Assembly (NCBI GenBank): GCA_013396915.1
Contig: VWZL01002577.1
Span: forward strand, 372,001-436,000
Direction of reading: 5' to 3'
From: Stercorarius parasiticus
Taxonomy: Eukaryota > Chordata > Aves > Charadriiformes > Stercorariidae
DNA: 64,000 bases
Shown here: one piece after another, positions 23,075 through 36,100 of the stretch
Position numbering within the stretch: position 1 is the first letter of the stretch
Layout: each line of letters opens with the position of its first letter
The notes under the pieces: generated by a model
Told to the model about the DNA's origin: nothing
The model's database searches: none
Seen by the model: only the letters and a program-made list of their open reading frames with translations
Program-made: the position numbers and the translations under genes

Positions 23075-26000
23075 AAATATCTCAATGTGCATCTCAGTCA
23101 TGGTTACCATGACATTATCCGGATTTTTCCTCTCATGATATTTCCTTCCCAGCCTGACAAATTACCCTGAGTGAAACATTCCTCTATTGGGAATACATGG
23201 CTTCTGTTAATCTTCAGTGGCAACTGGGTAGCCTGTCTGTTGGTACTGCACAGAGTACAGTCATGTCCTGAAAGTCCAGTGCCTTTTCCAGCTCTGGACA
23301 TCTCCTGGCGCTTTCGTGTTGTGTGCAGGAGATACAAGGCAGGTTCTGGTCACTGTGTCAAGGCATTTGGATGTTCATTTCTTGTTGTTGAATCTGTCAT
23401 TGGCATATTTGAGATCCAAGTGTTTTGCAGTCCAGGTCAAGCTGCTTTCACAAGGAAGAGCTCCAGCAGCTCTGCAGTCTGACCAGAGGCAGCAAGAGCT
23501 TGTGTGGCCTTATTCTTCTTCCCTGACCTGGGACTGATAAAGCCCAAAGTGAAGTTGTCAAATGTTATTGGTGAAGTCATCCTTTGCCATCATCTAATGT
23601 TGGGGAAGGCAATGCCCTGGCAATGACTCAGCTGCAAATCATGTGGATGTGTTTGAACGTGTGTGTGGGCTTTTACATTTTGTTGACGTCAGGGAGAAGA
23701 CTTTGGCTGTGTGGTATGGAATGTAGCTCCCGCCTGTTTGCTCTGCAGCCGTGCCGCAGGAGGGATCCCTCCAGCACAGAGGCAAAGGGCACAGCGTGTT
23801 TACGGGATGGGTGATACAGTCCCCTCTGTCCCCCATCCTCCCCGCCATACCCCAGCAGCTCAGGGTACCACTCCCCCACCGCACAAACAGTAGCTCTGGT
23901 GTTTAAATCTGAAGTCTGTTTTTGTGCTCAGAGGTAAGAGGATGACCAAATATTGCTGTGGGAGAAAAATTCCTTCTGTCGCCCCAGCTGTCTGTCCTGA
24001 GCTCACAGCTGCAGGATCAGTCTACCTGAGATGTAGGTGACATACAACTGTATTAGGATGGCCATCCTTTGTGCTATGCTAACTTGTTTTAGGTTTTGCC
24101 TTCCTACCACCTTTTTCTCCTACTGAGACTTTTTTCTTCCTATTTCAGGATGGCTTAAGGATATATTAGATGGGAGCTTCTTTATTGCAGATCCTAGAAA
24201 CGTACATCTTAACAACTCTCTAATAAAACAGACACGATGGATGTAGTGCAGTAATTCAGGATTTACATAATGGCTTGGTTTTTGAAATGCCTTTTCTGAA
24301 TTTCTTAATAAGTATAACTTCAGGGCCTGACCACAGTACCTTTCCTCTGAGATAAGGTAGCACTTTACTATTTATTTGGTAGGCTTTGCACACCCTGCAA
24401 GCTCTGTCCTCTCCAGTAAGACGGCCTGTACCGTAAATATCTCTTCATGAATAAGGCCAGCTATTTCATGAGGTGTTGTCTTCCACTGCACTGGAGCAGT
24501 ATTTTTTTTTGTTTTGTTATAGATAAAATGTTAGAGGCAAAGTCCTCACCTAAATCTTCTTCACCCTCAATTCACCCTTTGCAATTGGAAACAAATGTAA
24601 AGATTCTGTAATGCAAGTATTTGGGTAAAGTTGACATCCTGGGAAAAGGTAAGATCGGCTTCCCTTTCCTCATTTTCATCTGCCTGTTGTCTCTGAAATA
24701 ATAAATGAACCAGAAGAGTGGTGCAACACATGGTTAGTAACATACCTGCCTAAAATGTGAAAGTACTAATACTGTGAACTGGCTCTGGATGGGAACCAGG
24801 AGATAAGCACTGTTGAATTTTCTCTTGGCTCTGAAGCACAGCTACCTCTGCCTTCTTGGTAACTCATTTGGCCCAGTTGTCTGTGCTCCCCTTGGTTATA
24901 AGACATTTTCCAGCAGCACTAGGAGGGCTTGTGTAATTAATGTTTGAAAGCAACGGAGATCAGAACTGCACATTTCGTATTTGTCATTGGATAAAATTAA
25001 GTGATTTTCTGAAGTAATGAATTTGATTTTACAATACCACATTATATTTAAAATATAAAAAAAAAATAAAAATCTTAGTAAGAAGTCCCTGGAAACTTGC
25101 CCATAAAGTACATGCTGCTGGTTTTATAACACATGAGAAACACAGATTTGAAGAGCACTCTAACAAGCAGATACATTTCACCTGCACATCGGAGTTGAAT
25201 TAATGACTGTCTTCTTGCTGACTTCAGGGATTGCTGAGTGACATATTAGTAGAATATGCACTTTTTCCCTAAAAAAGTTGCAACAGGGAACTTATACCTG
25301 TATTGCAGCACCTAAGGAGTAAACACTTGTGTGCCTCTGTACAGTCTTTGTGTTACCTGAGAGGAACTGAGCCTCTATGTCTGACCTTGGAGTTCTGACA
25401 TGAACTTCAGAAGAGATGCTCAGGTGAAAGGCGGATAATATCTCAGCCAACTAGGTCCAATGTTTGAATGTGTTTAATAAGGCTTGCTCAATCTGGAAAA
25501 TCAGTTGATGTATAGTTTTGTAGCTGGTATTGAAGAAGGTACATTACTGTGATACGGAGAGATGAAGTGAAACAGAAATATAAAAGAATGTGCAATACAG
25601 AGAGCAAATGCCTTTTTACATCATAAGATAGATGTACATCAAAACCATGTCATATAAATAAGGTTTTTATTTTTCTCTTTATCCCTCTGTAAACTGAGTA
25701 CTTGCAAGTGCATGTTTATTGCTGTCTGAATATCAGTAGTATTGTTTTCAAAACCAAATCCAAATATGCCTTTTTTCACTGCTGTCTTTTTCCCCTGTCA
25801 CGTATCACGAACTATATTTTTAAAAAAGATGTAGGGCACACATGGGACAATATAAAGACGTATATAAGGAAGCAAGTCATTTTACATGACCTTTCACGAT
25901 ATAAATTCGGTAGGGAATACACGTAGCGGGTCTATTTACCCCAGGGATTAGTTACTCTCATTATGCAAACAGTGCAATGCTGAGAAGCTGAGTCATTGAG

Positions 26001-28980
26001 GAAATGGGGCAGGTTTTGAAAACTGATCCCCTGCCTTTGACGTACATGTGAGAATATAATTTTATTTTTGTTTTACGGGAATAGAACATCTTAATGAAAG
26101 GAGTCGGAAGGAAATCCAACACAATCAGTAGTACACATCACATTCATTTTTGGCGTGGCTGTCCAAGGAACTCAACATGTACCAGTTATTTTAATTATAA
26201 ATCAAGTGCGCCATTCAGACCATATTTTGTGACCTATTAAAAATGGTACGTTCTGAGATGCACCCCTCCCACTTTCTCTCTTATTCAAGCAGGAAAATTA
26301 GGTCACTGGGTAGCAAAGACCACAACCACAGCTTCTTGTGTGCCTATGTCTGAAAAATACAGTCTTCTATGAGACTGCACTTCTACCAGCTGAGGGTTTT
26401 GCGCTTGCCAACAGGCTGAAGGCATAAACAGACTTTTCTGGGAGGAGATAGTCATACGCACAGCAGTTAGTAGACTGTTTTCTGAATGAAATAGCCAACA
26501 TGATTTTAAAATACGAATATCAGTCATTACAATACTAATTCCCCTTTCTGTATATACACTCTGAGGGACTTTGCAGCAAAAGGAAGGGAAACGAAATAAC
26601 AAGTCTCTTAACAAAGTTAAGATTCAACTGTATTTTTGAGTTGCAGCCCCAGTTCAATGGAGAACTTAAACACATGCATTAAGTCCACTTTTTTGAAGGA
26701 GGCAATTGGAAAGCATTGCATTCCTTTGCCCACTTCTGGTCAGTCCTTCCCCAAAGCACTATGCTCCCAGTCACAGGATGTGTTGCAAAAATGTTCAGCT
26801 ATCCCAGCTAGGCACTGCCTGAGAATTTTGCTCCAGCACTTGCAGCAGCAGAAGTGTTTATGTGCTGAATGGCCACTGGATGAAAGCTAGAGAAGAAAAA
26901 GTTTAGACTGGCAAAAGCCTGCTGTCAATATGCAAGTTAAGATAAAATATGCTTTACAAGAACAATTAGGCAAAGAATAAGAGATCCATCAGATACTCTG
27001 GATTGATTTGCTTAATGACTTTAGACAATGAGCCTTCTTTACATCTTTCTGTTTTCCAAGGGCTTCATTTTAAAGCTTTTAAAATGATTGAAGGGCTTTC
27101 AGGGACTTTTTTTCTTCATATAATAGTGGGAAAACTGACCAAAATGTCTCAATGGTTCGGTAGGGTGAAATACAGCCTGAGACTGCTAAAAATACTTTCC
27201 ATAAGCAAACGCATTTTTTTCCCCAGCGCTTTATACTCCTCTTGTTTCATATTTAAAAAGGATTTTTGCTTCCTTATCTCTTTTGTAGAAAGACTTTTTC
27301 TTTATCTTTACCCTATTCTGTACTGTGCAGCATCGAACTGCAGATGATTTTGGATTATTAAAATAGCTATCTATTCCTGTTGCTTTTGTCCAAGGTTGTG
27401 CAAAGGAAAAATTTTTCTACTTTAACTGCTCCAAAATATGATTTGGCTACTAAGCGAAGAGGGTAGGGGAGCACTCCCAGTTTGCTTTGAGGACCCTGAT
27501 GTGGAATATGCATGGCCAACGGAAAACTGAGAATGCGATTGTGGCTTCATGGGGCTGGTGGTTTTCATGTGGGTTTCAAATCTTCTGTCACTTTGCAGAC
27601 AAGCTGTAGCCTTTAAATCAGCCAGAGGGGCAGTGCCAGGCCACCCCTCTCTCCTTGCATGGAAATGATCCTGGCCCTGTGGCTCCAGGAGAGGACCTGG
27701 CAGTGCTGGCAGATCTCCTTGCCAGATTTCTGTATCCAGGGACAGCAAGACATGAAAGAAAGGAGGACCTCTCGCAGGCAGCAGAACAGAGTTGAATTAG
27801 TTATTTAGCTACTATGGAGCACAGGCAGTGATGCTGATACCCATATGTTAAAACCCTAATGATTTATAGACTTTTTACTGTGGTTCCATTGACATTTTCA
27901 GGTGAAAGATCAGGTCTGAAACAATGCTCTCTCATATTGCTATTCAGAAAGGACTTCGCAGAGCAGTCCAGCCTGCTGTTGACTTTCATGACAATAGTTT
28001 AGGAAAAGCTGAACTCTTTATTGTGCTCTGAGAGCCTCATCCAAAGTCCATGGAAGTCAATCCTCTCAGGGGAGGATGATTAAAAAAAAAGATATTCCCT
28101 TAGTTTCACCTTTTCCTTACTTTCTTTTTCGATCTTGGCCTACATATTGTTCAGGTCCGTTTCAATAGAGGAACAGAATTGTTTTATAGATCATGTGTGC
28201 AGAAGCAGCCTATGGTAAAGCTGACTTTTCATCTGTTGGTCCCTGTTTGCAAATTAGCCCTGAGGGATGGATTTGCAAAACAAATATGGAGCCAGTAAGT
28301 GGCTTTAGTAGTTTTTAAAGTTGTCATGATAATTGAGAAAGAATTCAAGAATGGAGCGGTGTAACGGGAGAGAGAGGCTGTGCTCCTATTAACATGAGAG
28401 CAGCAATAGCTGGTATTTTCTGTGGAGTATTTGACTAAGCAGAGATCGCTCTACGCTCGTGGCAATGTCTTCAAAGAAGATACTGTATTTTTTGAATAAA
28501 GAGTTTTCTTACTACCATGAATCAGGGACAAGAAAGACCTTGGAAAAAGCATAAAACTTTTAAAGAAGTTTAACTGCTGAGTCCTGCACTACACAGATGG
28601 GAAAACTACGTATTTGTATATTCATTGCTTATCTTTTAGTGATGTGAATCTGCAGAATGTACCATGGAATAAGATTGTGAAAGTGCTGCATGATGGACGC
28701 TAACTGTCCACAAGCTGAGATAATGTACACTGAAAGAACAGAAATTTTCTCAGAAACAATCTGTAGTGGTAGTAGAGCATTTCTGAGAAAAAAAACCCCA
28801 ACAGCCTTGGCCTTGCAGTTGTTGTATCGTCCTGTAGGCCTTTTGCATTGTGTAATGGTTGCATAAAGTGTAAGGGATGCAGGTAAAGCTGGTGGCTATT
28901 ATACTACTAGGACAATATATTTCTTCCAAATGGTGAAATACCTAGACGTGGCCTCTAACATCAACATAAAAGCTTCTTCT
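23075..28980. other. Noncoding sequence, no gene recognised
   Basis: Overlapping frames of 60-103 codons occur in the GC-richer part at about 23170-23890, but no two form a plausible spliced product and none has a known motif. The 27003-27347 frame (114 codons, plus) and 27422-27748 frame (108 codons, minus) also lack recognisable domains. A run of ten A lies at 25057-25066. The segment at about 25930-26060 has an ATGCAAAC near-octamer and a TGAGTCA (AP-1-type) core. Confidence 0.55.
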
Positions 28981-29164
28981 TCAGTTTTGAGTGTCTACAG
29001 AAATATGGGCAAAATATTTATCTATAACAGAAATTCCCCATGAAAATTTGTTTTCTCTTGAGATGGCTATGTTAATGTTATTTCAGTGCTCCACTTCAGT
29101 AATACCTCATAAAAAAGAGCTCCGCCTTACCACACTATTTAAAAACACAGTGTTATGTTTTGTT

Positions 29165-29213
29165 GGTAAAAACGAACTCCTTCCTGCCCTGCAGGGAGGA
29201 AGGAGTTCTTACC
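29165..29213. repeat. Long near-perfect palindrome
   Basis: GAACTCCTTCCT (29174-29185) is exactly complementary to AGGAAGGAGTTC (29197-29208). Between them lie one unpaired G and the perfect 10-bp palindrome CCCTGCAGGG (29187-29196). The arms extend outward with GGTAA (29165-29169) and TTACC (29209-29213), interrupted by AAAC on the left only. The result is an almost loop-free 49-bp structure able to form a cruciform, or a hairpin in RNA. It adjoins a GC-rich patch. It is not a Rho-independent terminator, since no T run follows and the context is eukaryotic. Confidence 0.88.
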
Positions 29214-29259
29214 TGGTTTTACAACCAAGATTCTTGAGCACTCAGCAGATGTTAATACT

Positions 29260-29475
29260 GTGGTTGGTTTTGCGAGCCACGTCCCGACCGGACACACAGG
29301 AGCTTTCTGCTGGGCAGCAGCAACGGTGCCACGAGTTGCGCCAGCCCTCAGGAAAGGTGACGTGGGGCAGCAGTGACCTGCTGGGGTCCTGTCCTGCCCG
29401 GGCAGAGGTGGGTGCTGCTGCTGGGGTGCTCACAGCTGGCGTGGCTGTAGCTGCAGCAAGCCCTGTCTTGTGGGT
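29260..29475. other. GC-rich patch with internal palindrome
   Basis: About 200 bp stand out as GC-rich, with CpG sites near 'cgtcccgaccgg' and 'gttgcgcc', plus repeated CTGCTG and GCAGCAG words. A perfect 12-bp palindrome CTGCCCGGGCAG lies at 29394-29405. The longest open frame in the window (28991-29536, plus, 181 codons) runs across it, but begins with GTG. Its first ATG is at 29063, and the C-terminal half is a low-complexity Ala/Gly/Val segment. I see no TATA box or family match. It may be an old exon, a small regulatory island or chance. Confidence 0.4.
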
Positions 29476-29539
29476 ACATAAAGGAATTGATCCTTTCATT
29501 TGTTTTGGCCTCCCGCAATGCAAAAGAATCAATTAATTG

Positions 29540-32500
29540 TAGTTTAAAAGTGCTGAGCTCTCCGGAGACTTACAGAATTTGCTTTTTCATCTGAATACTT
29601 TCCCCTTTAATGCCTCTTTTTCCCAATAGCATACGCATTTTTCAACAACTAATATTTTCCTTTGCATAGCAATATATATTCTCTCTCTCCACGTGCTAAA
29701 GAAACACGTGCCCAAATGAAACCACACATACCATTTCACTCAAAATACTCTCCTGTGTACATCTGTTTCTCATTAGTTTTTCCCTCTGCTATATACATAG
29801 ACTTTGCTTTAAGAAGTGTCATTACATTAGTTTGTATTACAGTATTATTTTTCACTCGGCTGTGTAACAATATAGTGGCTAAATACTTCCCTTAGAATTG
29901 CATGTGTTTTTACGAGGGCAGAATTTGGCCATTACATTTGTATACAGCATGTATATGTGTGTATATTCACACATTAAAGAAAGCAGCATTTTTAACCCAT
30001 GTTTTATGCAAATATTGGGAATAAAATATTCTAAACGTAATGAATATGTGACGTGGTTTGTACCTGTATTTTCTTAGCACGCGAAAAGTTTCTCTGTGTA
30101 TTCACACAAGAGAGAAACAAGTCCAGCACCTTCAAGATAATGAGACATCTGTGTTTGCCTGAGCTCTACATCTGCCCCCAGATTCCTCTTCATTAAAATT
30201 TATTTAAACTGCAGTTCTCTAAACACCTGCAAAGTTGTGGCCACAAAACAAACTACTGGAGAAGCATTTCCTCACCATTCCGAGCATAATAATTTTCTGA
30301 AATCCCAACTGACTTACCCAGAATGTGAAAAAATTTTCCTGCATAAGAGCAATGACTTTAGAAAGGTGTCCAAGGGACACCTGGACTAAGAAAATCTGTT
30401 TATTATTTGAGATAATAACTGTAGATACCAAAATACAGTTATAGCTTACCAATTCCAAAATACTGCTTGGAGTCTGCAGGCCTTGTATGAAAAAAATACT
30501 GTATTTTATATTTATACATGTAGATTTTAACATACAGATGGTCGTATTCAATATACTTACATTACATATCTGCAAAATCTTGCTGATGATCTTTTGCTCA
30601 TTTCCCCTTCATGCATATTGACCACTCAAACTTCTGTAACTCATTGAGCTCTTAACCTGCAAGGTCTGATTTACACCAGAATGATACAATATATAAGCCT
30701 AGATTGCACAAATCCCTGTGATAATTTTGACAGAAACATGCTAGCTTTATTCACCTGTGTACCTAGCTCAGTGATGTCTTAACGTGATGCTTGTGTTACC
30801 CTACAAATTTTTCATGATCTGTAGCCCCTGGACTAAGTGATTGCCGTACTGGGGGAGGAAGGGCGCGCTGGGCTGCAGCTGCTCCGCAGCTCTCTCCTGG
30901 GCTATGCCACAGCCAGGAGAGGAGCCCCCCTGGGGTCACTGCTTCAAGTTTTGTGATCCTTACATAAATCTTGGCAAGGCCTCCATTGCCTGGCCTTCAT
31001 TTCAAGAAGGGTCCAACCACAGGATGACTCCGTCTCTCACAGTCACCGGTGAGCATCCCAGGGAAGAGGAGGAGAACCTGATCCCCATTTACTGCATCCC
31101 TGGCTCATCCCAGATGGGAAGAGCAATGACGGGCACATGCATGGTTTAAGACAATTAGAGTACAGCATGCTAACTGTTCCCACCATTGCCATGACTCACA
31201 TGTCAAAAGAAAGGAAAAGAAGTTACAGGATGTAATTATGCTTTCCCTCCAATCTCCTGGGACATAGAGAGTGAAGCTGCCTGAGTAATACAAAAAGAGT
31301 GGAAGAAGGCAAAAATATGCCCCAAGCATGACTATTCAGAGAGCCCTGACCTTTGTGAACTAATGAGTTGGCCTTTAAGCCAAGAAAGTCAGGAAAGCCT
31401 TGATTTAAAACTTCATTAAAAATGTTACATGGTAAGTGTCAGAGTGCACGATGGTGCTGTGTGATCAAATTCACTGGTTATTGGATCATCTCCATAATTC
31501 ATTATAGCATTGTTGCTTGTAAATAAAATGGGGAAAAAAATTGAAAGAAGGCACCTTTACAAAGTTTTTCTTTAAGGTAATTCTTTAGGGCTTTCTACAA
31601 ACACTAAGGATTTGATTACCATGTATGCCTGGATCTATATTTTCATGAAACCAAAGTGAATACTTTCTTACAAACAGTCTATTGCAAATTTTGAATATAG
31701 TTCATTTCAAGAGGTCCCTGCTCACCAGGAAATAATGTGAATACAAGTTATTCCAGGTCAGTTTGTGGTCTGCTTTTAAAAAGAGATGAAAAAATTGTGT
31801 AATGAAATTATTTATTCTGATGTTTTTGCTTAAATCTACTGAATGTACACACCAACTCAATGTGCTATTTGGGGATTTCCCTCAGGATCATTAAAAAACC
31901 CCATATTCTTACCAACACAACTGAAGTTTAAAAATAATATTTAATGTTCATGATATATTCTGCAAGAAAATAAATATTTCTTAAAAAAAAATACAGTAAA
32001 CCAGGGATGCATTTGCCAGTGTATTCAGGGTGATTTATAATCTCTGCCTTCTGCAGAAAAGTCTTAGCATATAAAGCATGTATTATGAAGGTTAGCATAT
32101 AAAAATTCAAAGCAGGATTTTCTTTTTCAGTCATCTGAAGAGTTAATCCTGAAGTCAAATGTTTTTACAACCACTGGACAGAACAACCTGTTTAAGTTCC
32201 AAATGAAATTTCAACCTTTAGTTATAAAATTTGCCATGGTCTACATTTTCAAATTGAACACATGAAGCAGCAAGATGATTTGAAACTCATTCTTAAACTC
32301 TTTTAGATAATCTTAATATTTCAGTAGGTGGTGCCATAAAACCATGTACAATCGTGCTATGGGAAAATTCAGTAGAGTACAAACTAATGTCTTCTAATCT
32401 CAGTAATGGCAACATTCAATTCAAATTTATTGTGCTCTGCAGTAAAGAAGTTCATGAAAAGGCAAGTCCACAGAATTCAGAGTTTGGAGTGGGCTCTTGA

Positions 32501-33050
32501 TATGCAGAAACTGCAGAATCTTGAAGGGAATTAGTCATTAGCCTGTAGCCTAATGTAGTTTTACGTAAATGTTTAGGAATTTTGCTGACTGTGCATGCAA
32601 ATACTCATTTCTTTTGCTGAGTAAAGACATGAGATTCAGCATTTGCTTAAAAAGTGCTGACTCAGGAGTCTAATAGCTTTTGAACAAAGAGCATTTCTTG
32701 TTAAAAAAATATAAAAAGACTACATGGCTTTTTACATATGGTAATAAAAGAAAAGGGTAGTACGGCACTGTTAAAGGAGCAACTATGCTTAAAAGGCAGT
32801 GGAGATCTACAGGAGCATGGGCTAAACTTAGTGCGCTCACAAACTGTAGAGAAAGCAAGATGACTGAAGTATATGTATTTTCTTAGACATGCAGTTGGAC
32901 ATCTTGTCAAAAGTTCTTGAGTTGGCTTTAGTAGGGTCAAAATTCGGTGAGTACTGGATACCTATGAAAATACTACTTCAGATGCAAAAGAGATGGCATG
33001 TCTATGCTTTGGTTACTCCTGGATCTTATTCCCCTTCATTATACTAAATC
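29540..33050. other. Noncoding sequence, no gene recognised
   Basis: A GC-richer stretch at about 30840-31120 carries a 102-codon frame without known motifs. A 118-codon frame at 30219-30575 (minus) is hydrophobic but unrecognised. The rest is AT-rich single-copy-looking DNA. Confidence 0.55.
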
Positions 33051-33053
33051 TAG

Positions 33054-33074
33054 CCATCTACCTATCTACCTATA
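33054..33074 (+). repeat. Degenerate (CTAY)n tetranucleotide repeat
   Basis: About five tetranucleotide units alternate between CTAC and CTAT. It is a short, interrupted microsatellite. Confidence 0.75.
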
Positions 33075-33090
33075 CTCATAGGGAGATTTG

Positions 33091-33120
33091 TGTATATGTG
33101 TGTGTATGTATACACACATA
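33091..33120. repeat. (TG)n/(CA)n inverted microsatellite
   Basis: A TATGTGTGTGTA run is followed after TGTA by TACACACATA, so a short (TG)n tract faces a (CA)n tract. The two pair as arms of about 8-10 bp and could form a hairpin. Alternating purine-pyrimidine sequence of this kind can also adopt Z-DNA. It lies 17 bp after the tetranucleotide repeat, so both may be one decayed compound microsatellite. Confidence 0.75.
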
Positions 33121-36100
33121 GGCATTTGTTGGGCTGCAGAGCATACCTTTCATACTTGTGGAAGCTACTTCAACCTCTGGCTGGGTGTGCAGAGAGCAGT
33201 GCCTGCAGGCTGGAGGGCAATGGTGCGAGTCAATGTCTGGAAGGAGTTTGTTAACACATCTGATTTTAGGGTCAGCTACCTAACAAGCACCACTTGGTAG
33301 GATTTCTGCATGTGGTCCAAACCAGCATCGGCAGACCAGTGAGAGTACAAAATGAAGATGTTTAGGGATTTCTACTCTAAAGTTAGGCCTTCTGAGCTGA
33401 CCTTCAGGAGCTAAAAAGCAAATCTGTGTTTTTTGCTAAGACTTTCATTAGTTCATTGAATTGCAGGCTACTGCGGCAGTCTCACTAGTTCAGTCCCCTG
33501 AGTAGGCAGGTCGAGAGCATCCTATCATCTCGGCCACTTCCCAGCTCCAGGATGACAAAAATGGGTCCTGCTGCAGATTGGTTCTCATCCTCCTCAGAGG
33601 CTAAATCTGCTGGGAAAAGTCTGAAGTCCATTTTCCCACATATTTTTGTAAGTCCTCTGGGCATGATATACCCTCAGTGTGTTCCTGTGTATATTTAGGG
33701 GAGGCAGGGGAGGTGGAAGAGTGTATATGGACTCTGGCAAATAAATGTAGAGGTTGTGCAAGGCCAAGTACCCAGATGGTGGCTGCCAGGGCAAAGGATG
33801 TGGCAGATCAGAACCTTCTTGAGCACGTAACCCTCCCCAGCAGCTCCTCCTCAAAGGGCTCCTTCCCCAGTCCCTGCATTTCCCGGAGAGCGTTAGGTAC
33901 CCCATGTAGTCACAAGTAGTGGAGACAAGCTCCACATCAGAGACATGACTGTTCTGCCCAGAAACTGAGTACATAGTGGCCTGGGACATTGCAACACAGG
34001 CAAAACATGCTTGTCTCATTAGCAATTTTTCAGTTTGCTGCCAGTCAGCTTAGAAATCAGTGCAAAGGAGCTGTGCCTCAAACAGGTCATTTCTGACACA
34101 GGCGAAACAAAGAAGCTTCATCCTTCCTGCTGTCAGTCTTTTGCTGTCTTTTACAGGTAATCATCCGAACACACATCCCAGCATCATGCAGGAGTGAAGT
34201 GTCCAGCTAAAAGCTGAAAGTTAGAGCCATCTAAGCAAGGTTGCATGACACAAAGGAACATGGGTTATGCAGTTTTGTCCACAGTAGTTTTTAATCTTGG
34301 TGATGGTGATGCCTGTCTGTAGTTGGGTTGTGAGTGCTAACCTAAGAGAATCAAGTATCTGAAGGCACCAGCATTACAACCGTGTGTTACTGTCCTATGT
34401 TAGTGAAGTGTCGCCGCTAAACCACCAGGACAATGTTGCTGCATCATGGTTGCTCTTCCAGTTCTTGGGCTGTTGGAACAGGCAGCAAACTGTGTATGGC
34501 TGTCCCCCCTGTCTGGAGAAGCTTTACCCTGAAAAGCCCCTGGTGCTCTCCCTGGCCACAGATGGGACAGGCAACAAGCCTGGTGTCAGAACGGGTTTCT
34601 CTTCTAGTTCTTCTCTGACACCCTTGTTGACAGTGGACTTCTCCACTGAACTGCCTGTCTTCTGCACAACTGGTACCGTGGTTGGTCATGTTGCTGAGGG
34701 GGGGACCACATGCTTACGGCACCTGAGTGGCACAGGGCTGGGTGGGTTGCTGCAAAAGCAGGGGTGGTCAATCAGGCTGCTTTTGGAAAAAAAAACCCCA
34801 GAATATTTTGTTTCATGAACTTTATTTTTGTTTTGAAGCAACTGTTCATTACAAAATATCTTTTAATTTGATTTAAACAAAAAGTCAATTTTAAAATTGT
34901 CAGGATAAAAATGAAACATTTTGTTCAATCCAAAAGTATTAAAAAAGTCCTTTCCTTGGGAATTTTAAAAGTTCTGGTTTTGTTCCAACTGAAAACAATT
35001 TTCTTTCTATTTTCTCAGAATGCCAGTGAATCAGGAAGTACAAAGATATGCCAGAGCTTTGGATTTTTATGTAGTGGATACATGTCTGAAACAGAAACAA
35101 AATTAGCAGCTAATAAGATTACATGGAAATAAAAATGGCAAAGTAGTAAAATTCAATGAGTACCTGTATGCTTCATGGAGCATTTAGGGTTGTGAGCTTG
35201 TGTGCTGGAACACTATGGGATCAGAGAACAGCAGAACTGCATGTCCTTCTAATGGCTTTAATGAGAAGGGAAAATGGAATGCTTTCTATTGCCTGGATCT
35301 TTTTACATTCTTTATACTGACTTGCATCCTATTCTTCCATTGCACTGTCTAAGGAAAATAAATAAATAAACCCCCACAAAAGCACAACACAGCTAGGATG
35401 AGGATGAATACACAATGTTCCATTAATCAGAAAATATTTTTCTTGCTAACTACTTGCAGACACATGAACAGATCATCAAATCTGAATAGCGCATTTTCAA
35501 CTTGAGTCACATACAGCAGTGGTGAAAATGGAGGAGCTGCTCAGCTGCTTCTTGTCAGTATTACAGACTGCAGTATTTCCTGTGTTTCATTGCTTAGTGT
35601 TTTATTTTTCTTAGGTTTTTTTTCATTGCAACATGATGATTATTTTTCTGTAGGTAACTTTCTTTTAGGAGGTGAGGGATTCTTTTCAAAGAAAGGAATA
35701 GAAGTGAGGTCTAGCTGGTATTTTGTAGCATGGGTGTACCACAGATCTCATATCATGAAGAGTTAATGTTACTAAGTCTCCTCAAGGTGAGGCATGATGG
35801 CATTTCACTTACTGCAACAACTAGAGCTCTCCATCATTGTCCTGCTGAAAAACAGCAAATATTTAGTGTAATGTTTATTTTTAAACCTTCCATCCTTTAT
35901 TTTTGCCATTCTTATATGTTGCTTGATTTTTATTATCCAACACCAAAAATAATTTACAAAGTCTTTTATTTCTCAGACATTGATATATGGATGTGTGTCA
36001 TATACTGTACTCATAACATGGACATAGACATTCATAATTTCTTCACAGAGCAATGTGAAAACAGATTAGCTTGTTAGCTTATATATGTTTATGAAATGCA

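Noticed and set aside
33054..33120. Repeat cluster as a CRISPR-like array
   Set aside because: Units are 2-4 bp microsatellite units without spacers, and the genome is eukaryotic.
33594..34025. 143-codon minus-strand frame
   Set aside because: No family motif, a TTG start with an ATG two codons later, and a proline/serine-rich composition arising from local base bias.
34384..34818. 144-codon plus-strand frame
   Set aside because: It contains no ATG, opens only with GTG, and has no recognisable domain; its length is within chance for a GC-richer stretch.
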